From Rickettsia typhi (lineage in GTDB: Bacteria; Pseudomonadota; Alphaproteobacteria; Rickettsiales; Rickettsiaceae), in contig CAMDSB010000036.1 in assembly GCA_945907105.1 (NCBI GenBank), positions 1 to 11,946 on the forward strand: a stretch of 11,946 bases of DNA, given 5' to 3'. The notes beneath the pieces are model-generated. The model made no database searches. It saw only the letters and a list, made by a program, of their open reading frames with translations, and was not told where the DNA came from. The translations under genes were made by a program, and so were the position numbers. Numbering within the stretch: position 1 is the first letter of the stretch; each line of letters opens with the position of its first letter. Positions 1 through 8,057 of the stretch are shown here, piece after piece.

Positions 1-268
1 TTGATAATATGGTATTTGCGTTTCGATTTTGAGGAGAAAGTATTTGGCATGTTTATACAAGAATAGTTTTAAAATTCTAGAATAGCGAAAAATACTCTAT
101 ACCACATTATGTTATTGAAATTGAAGAATTTTATTCATACAACAAAGCCATGAACTACCACTTACGGCTATCCAACCTGCACAAGAGGATCATAGCAATC
201 AATTAGCACTCGCGGGGGAACAGCCAGAGGCGCCAGGATCATCCTGTTGCGGATGCATCATCTTATAG
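1..268 (+). pseudogene. Decayed 3' end of an unknown protein gene with CaaX-box C-terminus
   Basis: No intact gene is present, but protein-like reading continues across three frames. Frame 1 is open from the window edge to a TAG at 64-66 (ending FGMFIQE). The frame beginning at 81, after a TAG at 78-80, reads NSEKYSIPHYVIEIEEFYSY. The frame open from 125 to the TAG at 266-268 reads through HELPLTAIQPAQEDHSNQLA and ends PGSSCCGCIIL. The simplest reading is one gene entering from the left and broken by at least two frameshifts. The last four residues, CIIL, form a eukaryotic prenylation (CaaX) box. The CC-G-C cluster just before it would suit added palmitoylation. The last 60 bases are GC-richer than the neighbouring genes. 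No ATG or ribosome site opens the last frame, so an independent small gene is unlikely. The family is not recognised, and the reconstruction is inference. Confidence 0.35.
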
Positions 269-417
269 CTTTTTCTTATCTTGTTAATTAAACTAAATAG
301 CTAGTATCTTCTTTGGTTGGTAATATCTATTTTAAGAACTGCTCCGGCGTCGGCAGAGAGGAGTAAATTCAGATTAAGTTCCAATGGTCAGGTATATATG
401 ACGCCGAGCTTTTATGG
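269..417. other. Non-coding stretch with a short open frame and an imperfect inverted repeat
   Basis: No gene is supported here. In the same frame as the upstream CaaX remnant, 305-421 is open without an ATG. It reads LVISILRTAPASAERSKFRL and then ends in TPSFYG, overlapping the 3' end of the antiporter gene on the other strand. It could be another coding remnant, or chance. GCTCCGGCGTC (341-351) and GACGCCGAGC (400-409) form an inverted repeat with one bulged base and a 48-base spacer. Both arms are GC-rich in an AT-rich setting. The spacer is too long for an ordinary terminator. Confidence 0.25.
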
Positions 418-1734
418 TTAAAACTCAGTACTTGCCCTATCACGCAAGGGGTGATGCTTAGTTCTGAGGTACCAAAACAGATATAGGGGGAGACCGCTAA
501 GTATGAATAGGCTTGCAATAGCTAAGGTTTTAATGGGCGTTTCATACATTATCCATATACAGAAACCGCTAGCAACGAGACCAAATATCCATTGTATAAG
601 CGAGTTCTCTACCTTCTTTTGAATTAATAATTTCAAGAAGGCAAGGCAGCACATTAAATATACAAAAAGAAACGCCATTACAGAAAAGTCAATTATAGCG
701 TTTATTTGCTCGGCTAGGCTTTCGTTGGCAGTAAGAAATAATAAAGGAATGATACCTGCGCAACTTGTTAGAATACTCCACAGAGGCGCGTTATGCTTAT
801 TTTTCTGAGCAAATATTTTGGGCATTAAACCATCCTCTGCAAGGCCGAGTGCTACTTGTCCACTGGCTAGTATCCACGCATTAAGGGTTCCTACGCAAAT
901 AATTGCTGCAATGCATGCTATAGCTAAATACCATTGACCACCAAAAATAATTTGAGCCGCGTCAACATAAGGAGCTTTGGAGTACATTAGAGCTTGACCT
1001 GGTATTAAACCCATTATTCCTACGCTATTAATAAAATAAAGCAAAGCTACGCATAAAGTTCCAGAAATGATTGCTTTAGGAATAGTTTTAGAAGGGTTTT
1101 CTACAGAGCCAGCTGGTGTGGTTGCAGATTCTAAACCAATAAAACCCCATAAAGTTAATAATGTAACTTTAGCAAGGATTGATGTAGTCGACATGTTTGA
1201 GATGCTTTGATCAATAACGAAATTATTACTATCAAAAAAGCATAAAGCTATTAGTGGCATAATTAATAGAGGAATGAATTTCAGTAAAGTTAAAAAGAGC
1301 TCAGCTTTCCCCGCTGCTTTAACACCTCTGAGATTCAAAAGTGTAACAAGTAAAAGTAATATAATTTCTAGAGCTAAATATACCAATGGGGAGCGCTGGC
1401 CTATGAACACACTTAGTGATCCTATTGCTGTAACAATCACTGCTGTAGTGCTGACCCAAGAAATAACCCAATAAGTCCATCCGGTAAAGAAAGCTGCTGT
1501 TAGGCCAAAAGTATGCTTTACGTATGTGTGGGGCCCTCCTGTTTCAGGAAATTTTGCGCAAAGTGATGCAAAGACTAAGCAGAGAGCAATCGCTCCTATT
1601 CCAGATATTCCCCAGCCTACCAAACTAAAAATGCCATATCCTGCTAAATTTGCGGGCAGCATAAACACACCTGAGCCGATCTGACTTCCGGTTACAAAAG
1701 CAAATACTGCCCAAAACCCTATTTTATTAGACAT
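418..1734 (-). CDS. APC-family amino acid/polyamine antiporter, AdiC/PotE-like
   Basis: Integral inner-membrane transporter of the APC superfamily, 438 residues, which is the usual length. The sequence is almost entirely hydrophobic segments, enough for about 12 membrane helices. The first unwound helix carries GSQIGSG (16-22) followed by VFMLPANLA, as in AdiC. Helix 6 carries TLWGFIGLES, with Trp196 and Glu202 matching the substrate-gating Trp and Glu of AdiC. NAWILASGQ with Trp287 matches the distal-gate Trp. VENPSKTIPKA is the conserved loop after helix 6. I start at the ATG at 1734 (MSNKIGFW), which fits the family and has GGAAAA nine bases upstream. An in-frame ATG at 1797 would add 21 residues, lies in the promoter -35 box and is unlikely. 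The exchanged substrate cannot be read from sequence; a basic amino acid, polyamine or other host amino acid are all possible. The gene lies 91 bases downstream of uvrD. Confidence 0.88.
   Translation of the reverse strand: MSNKIGFWAVFAFVTGSQIGSGVFMLPANLAGYGIFSLVGWGISGIGAIALCLVFASLCAKFPETGGPHTYVKHTFGLTAAFFTGWTYWVISWVSTTAVIVTAIGSLSVFIGQRSPLVYLALEIILLLLVTLLNLRGVKAAGKAELFLTLLKFIPLLIMPLIALCFFDSNNFVIDQSISNMSTTSILAKVTLLTLWGFIGLESATTPAGSVENPSKTIPKAIISGTLCVALLYFINSVGIMGLIPGQALMYSKAPYVDAAQIIFGGQWYLAIACIAAIICVGTLNAWILASGQVALGLAEDGLMPKIFAQKNKHNAPLWSILTSCAGIIPLLFLTANESLAEQINAIIDFSVMAFLFVYLMCCLAFLKLLIQKKVENSLIQWIFGLVASGFCIWIMYETPIKTLAIASLFILSGLPLYLFWYLRTKHHPLRDRASTEF
420..468 (-). terminator. Possible intrinsic terminator overlapping the antiporter stop codon
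   Basis: On the minus strand, CTCAG (468-464) pairs with CTGAG (428-424). Inside this, ACT (462-460) pairs with AGT (432-430), and ATCAC (455-451) pairs with GTGAT (443-439) around a seven-base loop. The outer arm runs straight into TTTT, which continues into the TAA stop. Hairpin plus U-run fits Rho-independent termination, but the structure lies inside the last codons of the gene, the interior loops are unequal and the U-run is short. It could instead be an inserted palindrome. Confidence 0.3.
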
Positions 1735-1768
1735 ACATGTAAGTTTTCCAAACTTTAAAATGAACAGC

Positions 1769-1797
1769 ACTATACTGAAATATTGAATATATTTCAA
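1769..1797 (-). promoter_or_regulatory. Sigma-70-type promoter for the antiporter gene
   Basis: On the minus strand, TTGAAA (1797-1792) and TATAGT (1774-1769) are separated by exactly 17 bases. The predicted start near 1762 leaves a leader of about 28 bases containing GGAAAA. The antiporter gene can therefore be transcribed separately from uvrD. The -35 box overlaps a perfect palindrome (1786-1810), a possible operator. Confidence 0.6.
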
Positions 1798-1810
1798 TAA
1801 GAAATATATT
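1786..1810. repeat. Perfect 10-bp AT-rich inverted repeat between uvrD and the antiporter gene
   Basis: AATATATTTC (1786-1795) and GAAATATATT (1801-1810) are perfect reverse complements around AATAA. It sits just past the uvrD stop and covers the -35 box of the antiporter promoter. It may be a regulator binding site or a weak 3'-end hairpin for uvrD. An all-AT stem in an AT-rich genome can also arise by chance. Confidence 0.5.
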
Positions 1811-1825
1811 AGGCACTAAAGAAGA

Positions 1826-3976
1826 TTAGATCAATTCGACGTAGTCTTCTTTTATTGTTTTAAGACCGATTTTTTCAAATGCTATTTCTAAGCTATCCCC
1901 ACTTCTTCGGATAATTATACCAGTACCAAATTTAGAGTGCCTTATTCTGCTGCCGGGCTTTTTAGTTGGTGTAGTATCAATATTATTTGGTTTTTGACTA
2001 TTTTGTTGTAGCGAAAAATTATGCCTGGAGCCTAAATAATTGAGCTTGTTAGCAGAAGAAGTAATGGTGCATAATTGGGATGATATTTCACTTAAAAACC
2101 TTGATGGCATAGATTTGACGAATTCAGCAAACATCCTTCGACTTTCAGCGTACGTGATGTAAAGTTCTTTTTTAGCGCGCGTAATGCCGACATATGCAAT
2201 ACGCCGTTCTTCTTCAAGCCCTTTTTCGCCTTCTTCAGCAATGGCTTTTTGGTGAGGGAAAATATTCTCTTCCCATCCGGGCAAAAATACCAAATCAAAT
2301 TCCAGTCCTTTTGCGGCGTGAAGGGTCATGATTTTAACTGTACCACCAAACTCAGACTCAAGTGATTCATTATCCATTACTAAGCTTGAATGTTCGACAA
2401 ATTCAGTAATGTTATTAAATTCATCAATTGCTCTTAGCATTTCGTTGATATTTTCAATCCTCGCTCTGGATTCATCTGTTTTTTCTTCTTTTAATGCGGA
2501 GAGGTAACCAGAGTTTTCTAGAATAAATTTCGTCACTTCGAAGGCTGATTCATATTGGTATTTCTGGCCACATAGGCTAATTAAGTCAGTAAACTCTTCA
2601 AGGCTCTCTTTCGTTTTACCTTTTAAAATATTTTGCTGAGTCATCAGTTTTAGTGCTTCAAATACAGATATTTCCTGGTCAGTGGCAAAGTCTTTGATTT
2701 TTTTTAGTGTAACATTACCGATGGATCGCCTTGGTACGTTGATAATGCGCTCAAGAGCTAGGGTATCATTATGATTAATGCTAAGACGAATATATGCAAG
2801 CAAGTCACGAATTTCCATTCTCTCATAAAACCTTAGACCGCCGATAATTTGGTATGGTAGAGCGTTGCTGATAAATGCCTCCTCAAAAGATCTTGTTTGG
2901 AAACCAGCTCTTACAAGAATTGCGATCTGATTTGTTGTATACTTGTTATTATTTATAAATTTTGCTATTTCAGTGGTAACAAACCGCGCTTCTTCTTTGT
3001 CGTTCCAGCACGAAATAATTTTAATTTTCTCTCCGTCTTTTTGATCGGTCCATAGCTTTTTACTGTGGCGGTGTTTATTGTGGCTGATAATTTGGGATGC
3101 CGCGCTTAAAATATAAGGTGTTGAGCGATAATTCTGTTCAAGTTTGACCACTACAGCACTTGGAAAATCTTGTTCAAACCGAAGTATATTTTTAACTTCA
3201 GCTCCTCTCCAGCTGTATATGGATTGGTCATCATCGCCAACGCAGCAAATATTTTTATGCTTACTGGCAAGCATTCTTACCCAAACATATTGTACAGCAT
3301 TTGTATCCTGGTACTCGTCAACTAATATGTACTTAAATTTATTTTGATAATATTCAAGAATATCAGCGTTGTTAATCAATAGCTGATTACAATAAAGCAG
3401 TAGGTCGCCAAAATCGACGGCATTTGATGCATGCATTTGCTTTTGATATTCAAAATAAACCAGTTTAGCAAGTTTATGAGCAGGTGCAATAAAATCCGAC
3501 TCGCCTATTTTATCAGGTGGTAGCCCCTGGTCTTTCCATTTGGAAATAATAATGTGAATCATTTTAGCTGGATATTGCTTCACATCTATATTTAGCTCAA
3601 GCGCAATATTCTTGACGAGTCTGATCTGATCATCTTGATTAATGATGGTGAAGTTACTGGTTAAATCCTTACCTAGAAAACTAATGTGAGCTCTCAGTAT
3701 TCTTGCGGCAATCGAGTGAAAAGTCCCAATATTAAGGCCATCATTAGGAATAATATTAGTTATTCTGTCTTGCATCTCCTTGGCAGCTTTATTGGTAAAT
3801 GTTACAGCTAAAACTTCATAAGGTTGCGCAAGATTTTGCTCTATAATATGGACGATACGATGTGTAAGCACTTTCGTTTTTCCTGTACCAGCGCCGGCTA
3901 GAATAAGAATCGGGCCCTCTGTGTGCCTTGTTGCAAGTAGTTGTGGCTCGTTTAGCCTCTCTTGATTGTCGTGCAT
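1826..3976 (-). CDS. uvrD: UvrD/PcrA-type superfamily 1 DNA helicase
   Basis: ATP-driven 3'-5' DNA helicase acting in nucleotide excision repair, mismatch repair and clearing of stalled forks. All SF1A motifs are visible: the Q-motif region LNEPQLLAT (8-16), Walker A GAGTGKT (28-34), motif Ia [11 protein letters not shown] (58-68), Walker B VDEYQDTN (219-226), motif [15 protein letters not shown] (247-258), motif IV QNYRS (281-285), motif [11 protein letters not shown] (551-560) and motif [10 protein letters not shown] (596-603). Residues from about 673 ([17 protein letters not shown]) form the C-terminal Tudor-like domain of UvrD/PcrA proteins, reported in the family to contact RNA polymerase. 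At 716 residues the protein is full length. The ATG at 3976 places the Q motif correctly, although no good ribosome site precedes it. Tyr replaces the usual Phe in the DEFQD motif, a mild change. UvrD and PcrA cannot be separated by sequence alone; alphaproteobacterial members are normally called UvrD. Confidence 0.95.
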   Translation of the reverse strand: MHDNQERLNEPQLLATRHTEGPILILAGAGTGKTKVLTHRIVHIIEQNLAQPYEVLAVTFTNKAAKEMQDRITNIIPNDGLNIGTFHSIAARILRAHISFLGKDLTSNFTIINQDDQIRLVKNIALELNIDVKQYPAKMIHIIISKWKDQGLPPDKIGESDFIAPAHKLAKLVYFEYQKQMHASNAVDFGDLLLYCNQLLINNADILEYYQNKFKYILVDEYQDTNAVQYVWVRMLASKHKNICCVGDDDQSIYSWRGAEVKNILRFEQDFPSAVVVKLEQNYRSTPYILSAASQIISHNKHRHSKKLWTDQKDGEKIKIISCWNDKEEARFVTTEIAKFINNNKYTTNQIAILVRAGFQTRSFEEAFISNALPYQIIGGLRFYERMEIRDLLAYIRLSINHNDTLALERIINVPRRSIGNVTLKKIKDFATDQEISVFEALKLMTQQNILKGKTKESLEEFTDLISLCGQKYQYESAFEVTKFILENSGYLSALKEEKTDESRARIENINEMLRAIDEFNNITEFVEHSSLVMDNESLESEFGGTVKIMTLHAAKGLEFDLVFLPGWEENIFPHQKAIAEEGEKGLEEERRIAYVGITRAKKELYITYAESRRMFAEFVKSMPSRFLSEISSQLCTITSSANKLNYLGSRHNFSLQQNSQKPNNIDTTPTKKPGSRIRHSKFGTGIIIRRSGDSLEIAFEKIGLKTIKEDYVELI

Positions 3977-4220
3977 TTAATTTATAGCTTTGACAGCTCC
4001 CACTAAGTAATAAGACAAATTATGTAAGGTTTTAAGTTTGCTTACCTATAAAACAAGGATTCGTGAACTTCATTTTGAAATTAACATATTACAATTCAGA
4101 TCTCTTTGCTATAATTATTATAATCAATAATTTTTTCATGCATCTATAGGCGTTGCGATATACAAAGAGAACGATAAGATTGTAGTAAAACTTTCTTCTA
4201 TCCTTTCTCAAAAAATTTAC

Positions 4221-4226
4221 TATAAT
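4221..4226 (+). promoter_or_regulatory. Candidate -10 box for pccBA in the divergent uvrD/pccB region
   Basis: A perfect TATAAT lies 30 bases before the pccB ATG, giving a predicted leader of about 24 bases. No good -35 box stands 16-18 bases upstream, so support is limited. The rest of the 280-base divergent region (3977-4256) shows only AT-rich sequence with two more TATAAT strings (4110-4115, 4119-4124) that lack partners. I found no convincing uvrD promoter. Confidence 0.3.
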
Positions 4227-4256
4227 CGCTAGGATCAATCATTAAAAATTTATGAT

Positions 4257-5798
4257 ATGACTAAACAAGCTTTACATCAGCAGGAACTTGAGAACAAGAG
4301 GAGTACTGCACGTCTTGGTGGTGGAATCAAACGAATAGCAGTTCAGCATGAGAAAGGAAAGCTGACTGCCAGAGAACGCTTAGAGGTTCTGCTTGATCCT
4401 GATAGTTTTGAAGAAACAGGAATGTTTGTAGAGCATCGTTGTGATAATTTTGGGATGAGTGACAAGAAATTTCCCGGAGATGGAGTTGTTACCGGACATG
4501 GAACCATTAACGGTAGATTGGTTTTTGTCTATAGTCAGGACTTTACGGTTCTTGGTGGGTCTCTGGGAGAATATCATGCAAAGAAAATTTGTAGTCTTAT
4601 TGATTCTGCTATTGAAATTGGAGCGCCAGTAATCGGGATAAATGATTCAGGCGGCGCTAGGATTCAAGAAGGTGTTGATGCGCTTGGTGGATATGGAGAG
4701 TTATTTCAAAGAAATGTTAAAGCATCCGGAGTTATTCCTCAGATTACTCTAGTAATGGGCCCGTGTGCCGGTGGGGCAGTATATTCACCTGCTCTTACAG
4801 ATTTTATCTTCATGGTAAAAGGTTCGTCGTACATGTTTGTAACGGGACCGGAGGTAGTCAAGACAGTTACGGGAGAAGAAGTCACCCAAGAAAAGCTTGG
4901 AGGAGCAAGAGTTCATACTACTAAGTCTGGGGTCGCGGATTTAGCTTTCAAGAATGATATTGAGACGCTGCTTGAAACGAGGCGCTTTTTTAATTTTTTG
5001 CCTCTTTCAAATAGAGGCCCGTTGCCAACCAGATCCACAAGAGATCCAGCTGATCGGGTCGATATGTCGCTTAATACTCTGGTACCAACGATTGCTAATA
5101 AATCATATGATATGAAGGAGTTGATAGCTCGCATTGTTGATGAAGGAGAGTTTTTTGAGTTGCAGCCTGACTATGCCAAAAATATAATAATTGGCTTTGG
5201 TTATATGGAAGGTGCGCCGGTTGGTTTTGTAGCAAATCAGCCGCTGCATTTGGCTGGATGTTTGGACATTGATGCTTCTCGTAAGGCTGCACGATTTATT
5301 AGATTTTGTGACGCCTTCAGTATCCCTTTGGTTACACTTGTTGATGTTCCTGGATTTTTGCCCGGCGTTGAGCAAGAATATAACGGAATTATAAAGCATG
5401 GAGCTAAGCTGCTTTATGCTTATGCGGAGGCTACTGTTCCTAAAATTACTGTTATTACTAGAAAGGCTTATGGCGGCGCTTATATTGTTATGAATTCGAA
5501 GCACTTGCGCGGAGATGTTAATTATGCTTGGGTAAACTCAGAAATCGCAGTGATGGGGGCAGAAGGAGCTGCTGAAATTATTTTTAGGGAAGAATGTAAG
5601 GATCCAATCGCTAAACAAAAAATAATAGAAGAATATAAAGAAAATATAACTTCTCCCTTTATTGCTGCTTCTAGGGGCTATCTTGATGATATTATCCGAC
5701 CTCAAAATACCCGTTGGCGTATTTGTAAATCACTCAATTATTTACGAGCCAAGAAGATTGAAACACCTTGGAAAAAACATGATAACTTACCATTGTAA
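4257..5798 (+). CDS. pccB: Propionyl-CoA/acyl-CoA carboxylase beta subunit (carboxyltransferase)
   Basis: Carboxyltransferase subunit that moves the carboxyl group from carboxybiotin to an acyl-CoA, normally propionyl-CoA giving methylmalonyl-CoA, in a cytoplasmic complex with the alpha subunit encoded next door. The 513 residues are full length. The N-terminal crotonase-like half has [18 protein letters not shown] (131-148) and the oxyanion-hole region [18 protein letters not shown] (168-185). The C-terminal half has [14 protein letters not shown] (361-374) and [12 protein letters not shown] (401-412), followed by [16 protein letters not shown]. The C-terminus, RPWRKH-like ([12 protein letters not shown]), matches mitochondrial PCCB. 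Oddities: Ile410 stands where propionyl-specific enzymes such as human PCCB have Asp (GGAYDVM), and [10 protein letters not shown] replaces the usual WPTAEIAVMG. The start has no clear ribosome site, but [12 protein letters not shown] fits the family. It lies 18 bases before pccA, presumably in one transcript. Substrate specificity is therefore less certain than the family. Confidence 0.93.
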   Translation: MTKQALHQQELENKRSTARLGGGIKRIAVQHEKGKLTARERLEVLLDPDSFEETGMFVEHRCDNFGMSDKKFPGDGVVTGHGTINGRLVFVYSQDFTVLGGSLGEYHAKKICSLIDSAIEIGAPVIGINDSGGARIQEGVDALGGYGELFQRNVKASGVIPQITLVMGPCAGGAVYSPALTDFIFMVKGSSYMFVTGPEVVKTVTGEEVTQEKLGGARVHTTKSGVADLAFKNDIETLLETRRFFNFLPLSNRGPLPTRSTRDPADRVDMSLNTLVPTIANKSYDMKELIARIVDEGEFFELQPDYAKNIIIGFGYMEGAPVGFVANQPLHLAGCLDIDASRKAARFIRFCDAFSIPLVTLVDVPGFLPGVEQEYNGIIKHGAKLLYAYAEATVPKITVITRKAYGGAYIVMNSKHLRGDVNYAWVNSEIAVMGAEGAAEIIFREECKDPIAKQKIIEEYKENITSPFIAASRGYLDDIIRPQNTRWRICKSLNYLRAKKIETPWKKHDNLPL

Positions 5799-5816
5799 AG
5801 CTAGTTTGAAAATTGT

Positions 5817-7814
5817 ATGAGCAAACCATTATTTGAAAAAGTATTAGTAGCAAACAGGGGTGAAATCGCCTTACGTATAATGAGGACTTTGCGTAAGATG
5901 GGTATTACCTCTGTAGCTATATATTCTGAAGCAGACACAAACTCAAACCATGTGCAATACGCTGACGAAGCTTATTATGTTGGTAATTCGCCTGCTACAG
6001 AAAGTTACTTATCGATCAAAAATATAGTTAATGCAATTAGAATAAGCGGAGCGACGGCGGTTCACCCTGGTTATGGATTTTTGGCGGAGAACGCTCAATT
6101 TGCTAATATTTTAAAACGTGAAGGGATAACTTTGATTGGCCCTAGTGCCAAAGTTATCAAGCAAATGGGTGATAAAATAGAAGCAAAGAAAGTTGCCATA
6201 GATTCTGGTGTTAGTACCGTGCCTGGTTATATGGGGATAATTCAGAGTCTAGAACAAGCGATCGAAATTGCTCAAGGAATAGGCTTTCCTATCATAATCA
6301 AAGCTGCAGCCGGTGGAGGTGGCCGAGGGATGCGCGTTGTTAATGACGTGAAAGAGATGGAAAAAGCGTATAGTTCGGCAAAGCTTGAGGCCGAGAACTG
6401 CTTTAGTGATGGTAGGGTGTTTATTGAGAAGTTGATTAAATCTCCAAGACATATCGAGATCCAACTCTTGGCTGACCAATTTGGTAATGCAGTATGTTTG
6501 GGTGAACGAGAGTGTTCAATTCAAAGATACCATCAGAAAGTTATTGAAGAGGCTCCAAGCTCCTTTGTGGACACCGAAACTAGAGAAAAAATGTATTCAG
6601 AGGTTGTGGCTCTGGCTCAAAAGGTAGGATATTATTCAGCAGGAACTGTTGAATTTATGATGGATCAGAATAAAAATTACTATTTTCTTGAAATGAATAC
6701 TAGGCTGCAAGTAGAGCATCCAGTTACAGAGCTTATTACTGGTATTGATCTTGTGGAACAGATGATCAGAGTTGCGGCTGGTGAGAAGTTGTCGTTTAAT
6801 CAAGATGATGTTAATCTAGATGGTTGGGCAATTGAGTCCAGGATTTGTGCTGAAGATCCTTCTCGTGGTTTTTTGCCTTCAAGTGGTCGAATTTTGGAAT
6901 ATCATGAACCGCCTAAGAGCGCTAATGTTAGGGTAGATAGCGGTGTCGGGCCAGGTGGCGAAGTTAGTATGTATTACGACGCGATGATCGCTAAATTATG
7001 CACTTATGCTAAGACTAGGGAAGAAGCGATTGAACAAATGAAAAAATCCTTGAGCTCCTTTATAATTCAAGGAATTTCTCATAATATAAGCTTTTTGGAA
7101 GCCTTAATTCATCATCAGAGATTCATGGATGGTGATATTAATACTGGCTTTATTGATGAAGAGTACCCAGATGGCTTTTCTGGAGCGAAGTTAACTTCTG
7201 AGATAAACGAGGTCTTTGTATCCACGGCTATTTTTGCTTTTCTTACCGAACAAAAAAGGGCTTCTTCATTAGAGCATCAAATGTCTGACCAGTCCAATAA
7301 GATTGGTACTCGTTGGATCGTGTCGATCGATGGTGGCCAATTCCCAGTAATGATAAAACCAGTTGAGAATGGCTATAATATAAGACATGGCTCAAATAGA
7401 ATTACTATCAGTAGTAATTGGAATATAGGAAGCCCCCTGATTACGGCTGTTATAAATGGGCAAAAAGTAAATATAAAAGTTGAAAAGATAGTGACTGGAT
7501 ATAGGCTGACATATTCTGGGATATCGGTAGAAACCTACGTAAGATCACCAAGAATGTCGGAACTTGAGTCATTAATGATTAAAAGAGACGATGTAGAGGG
7601 GATGTTGGAACTACTAGCTCCGCTATCTGGACAAATTGTAGGAATTAGTGTTGCTGTTGGAGATGTGGTAGCTCTCGGTCAAGAATTGATTGTGCTCACG
7701 GCAATGAAGATGGAAAATATTATTACTGCAGAGCGTTCAGGGAAGATTGCTAAAATCAACGTTGTACCCCTAGAAAATGTATCCGGTGGGCAGTTGCTAA
7801 TTGAATTTGAATAG
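5817..7814 (+). CDS. pccA: Propionyl-CoA/acyl-CoA carboxylase alpha subunit (biotin carboxylase and biotin carrier)
   Basis: Biotinylated subunit, 665 residues, that uses ATP and bicarbonate to carboxylate its own biotin and passes the group to PccB. Domains in order: biotin carboxylase from residue 5 (EKVLVANRGEIALRI) to about 450; a less conserved linking region to about 590 that corresponds to the BT domain contacting the beta subunit; and a biotinyl carrier domain from about 598 (LLAPLSGQIVGISVAVGD). The ATP-grasp glycine loop is AAAGGGGRGMRVV (163-175). The catalytic region includes LGERECSIQRYHQKVIEEAP (228-247) and EMNTRLQVEHPVTE (292-305). The biotin acceptor is Lys631 in AMKM, 34 residues from the C-terminus, as usual. 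All key residues are present, so the enzyme should be active provided the cell has biotin and a biotin ligase. A structured non-coding stretch follows. Confidence 0.95.
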   Translation: MSKPLFEKVLVANRGEIALRIMRTLRKMGITSVAIYSEADTNSNHVQYADEAYYVGNSPATESYLSIKNIVNAIRISGATAVHPGYGFLAENAQFANILKREGITLIGPSAKVIKQMGDKIEAKKVAIDSGVSTVPGYMGIIQSLEQAIEIAQGIGFPIIIKAAAGGGGRGMRVVNDVKEMEKAYSSAKLEAENCFSDGRVFIEKLIKSPRHIEIQLLADQFGNAVCLGERECSIQRYHQKVIEEAPSSFVDTETREKMYSEVVALAQKVGYYSAGTVEFMMDQNKNYYFLEMNTRLQVEHPVTELITGIDLVEQMIRVAAGEKLSFNQDDVNLDGWAIESRICAEDPSRGFLPSSGRILEYHEPPKSANVRVDSGVGPGGEVSMYYDAMIAKLCTYAKTREEAIEQMKKSLSSFIIQGISHNISFLEALIHHQRFMDGDINTGFIDEEYPDGFSGAKLTSEINEVFVSTAIFAFLTEQKRASSLEHQMSDQSNKIGTRWIVSIDGGQFPVMIKPVENGYNIRHGSNRITISSNWNIGSPLITAVINGQKVNIKVEKIVTGYRLTYSGISVETYVRSPRMSELESLMIKRDDVEGMLELLAPLSGQIVGISVAVGDVVALGQELIVLTAMKMENIITAERSGKIAKINVVPLENVSGGQLLIEFE

Positions 7815-7818
7815 ACTG

Positions 7819-7870
7819 TAGCCTTCTTGAAAAAGAAACAAACTTAAGGCTATTTAGTTTCTCTTTCAAG
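7819..7870 (+). terminator. Two interlocking hairpins downstream of pccA, candidate terminator
   Basis: Hairpin A pairs TAGCCTT (7819-7825) with AAGGCTA (7846-7852) and runs into TTTAGTTTCTCTTTC, which resembles an intrinsic terminator with a long loop. Hairpin B pairs CTTGAAAAAGAAAC (7826-7839) with GTTTCTCTTTCAAG (7857-7870), 13 of 14 positions. The 3' arm of A lies in the loop of B and the 5' arms are adjacent, so the two cannot both form fully. The most likely role is ending the pccBA transcript only five bases after its stop codon. Confidence 0.45.
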
Positions 7871-7894
7871 ATATAATTTGAATAAGTGTAAGAC

Positions 7895-7949
7895 ATAATT
7901 ATTGCCAATAAACATCATTTTGGGCAGTAATGTTATTTATCTATGATGT
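7895..7949. repeat. Second pair of interlocking inverted repeats, upstream of the 579-residue protein
   Basis: ATAATTATTGCC (7895-7906) pairs with GGCAGTAATGTTAT (7923-7936) with a small bulge and one G-U pair. ACATCAT (7912-7918), in the loop of that stem, is the perfect reverse complement of ATGATGT (7943-7949). This repeats the arrangement seen 70 bases upstream. It could be part of an RNA structure or a regulator site. The remainder of the gap to 8057 shows only AT-rich sequence and a weak promoter. Confidence 0.35.
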
Positions 7950-7995
7950 ATTTATAAAAAATACCCGACAAAAAATTTCAATATAGTCTAGTACA

Positions 7996-8024
7996 TTGAT
8001 TTTTCATGGTGGGCTTAGTAGAGT
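7996..8024 (+). promoter_or_regulatory. Weak candidate promoter for the 579-residue protein
   Basis: TTGATT (7996-8001) and TAGAGT (8019-8024) are 17 bases apart, each matching four of six consensus bases. A start near 8031 would leave a 27-base leader with GGAA at 8047-8050, seven bases before the ATG. A perfect TATAAT at 8039-8044 is too close to the ATG to leave the ribosome site in the transcript. Confidence 0.3.
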
Positions 8025-8057
8025 ATTTTTATATCAAATATAATTTGGAAAATAGCT

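Noticed and set aside
234..246. CAGGAT-C-ATCCTG inverted repeat in the CaaX remnant
   Set aside because: Only six base pairs with a one-base centre. It lies inside the coding-like frame and no partner copy is seen.
424..468. Rickettsia palindromic element inserted in the antiporter C-terminus
   Set aside because: The size and in-frame position would suit such an element, but it is shorter than usual and I cannot match any known consensus. A terminator reading is equally good.
1274..1474. 66-codon plus-strand open frame inside the antiporter gene
   Set aside because: Antisense to conserved transmembrane segments, with no independent coding signal or ribosome site.
1735..1797. 21-residue N-terminal extension of the antiporter (ATG at 1797)
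   Set aside because: The extension overlaps the promoter -35 box and lacks a ribosome site, and family members start at MSNKIGFW.
4113..4136. AATTATT/AATAATT hairpin followed by six T, terminator-like
   Set aside because: The stem is all A-T with seven pairs, lies between divergent genes where no plus-strand transcript is expected to end, and is likely in such AT-rich sequence by chance.
5103..5504. 133-codon minus-strand open frame inside pccB
   Set aside because: It lies wholly antisense to a strongly conserved carboxyltransferase region and its translation shows no protein-like pattern.
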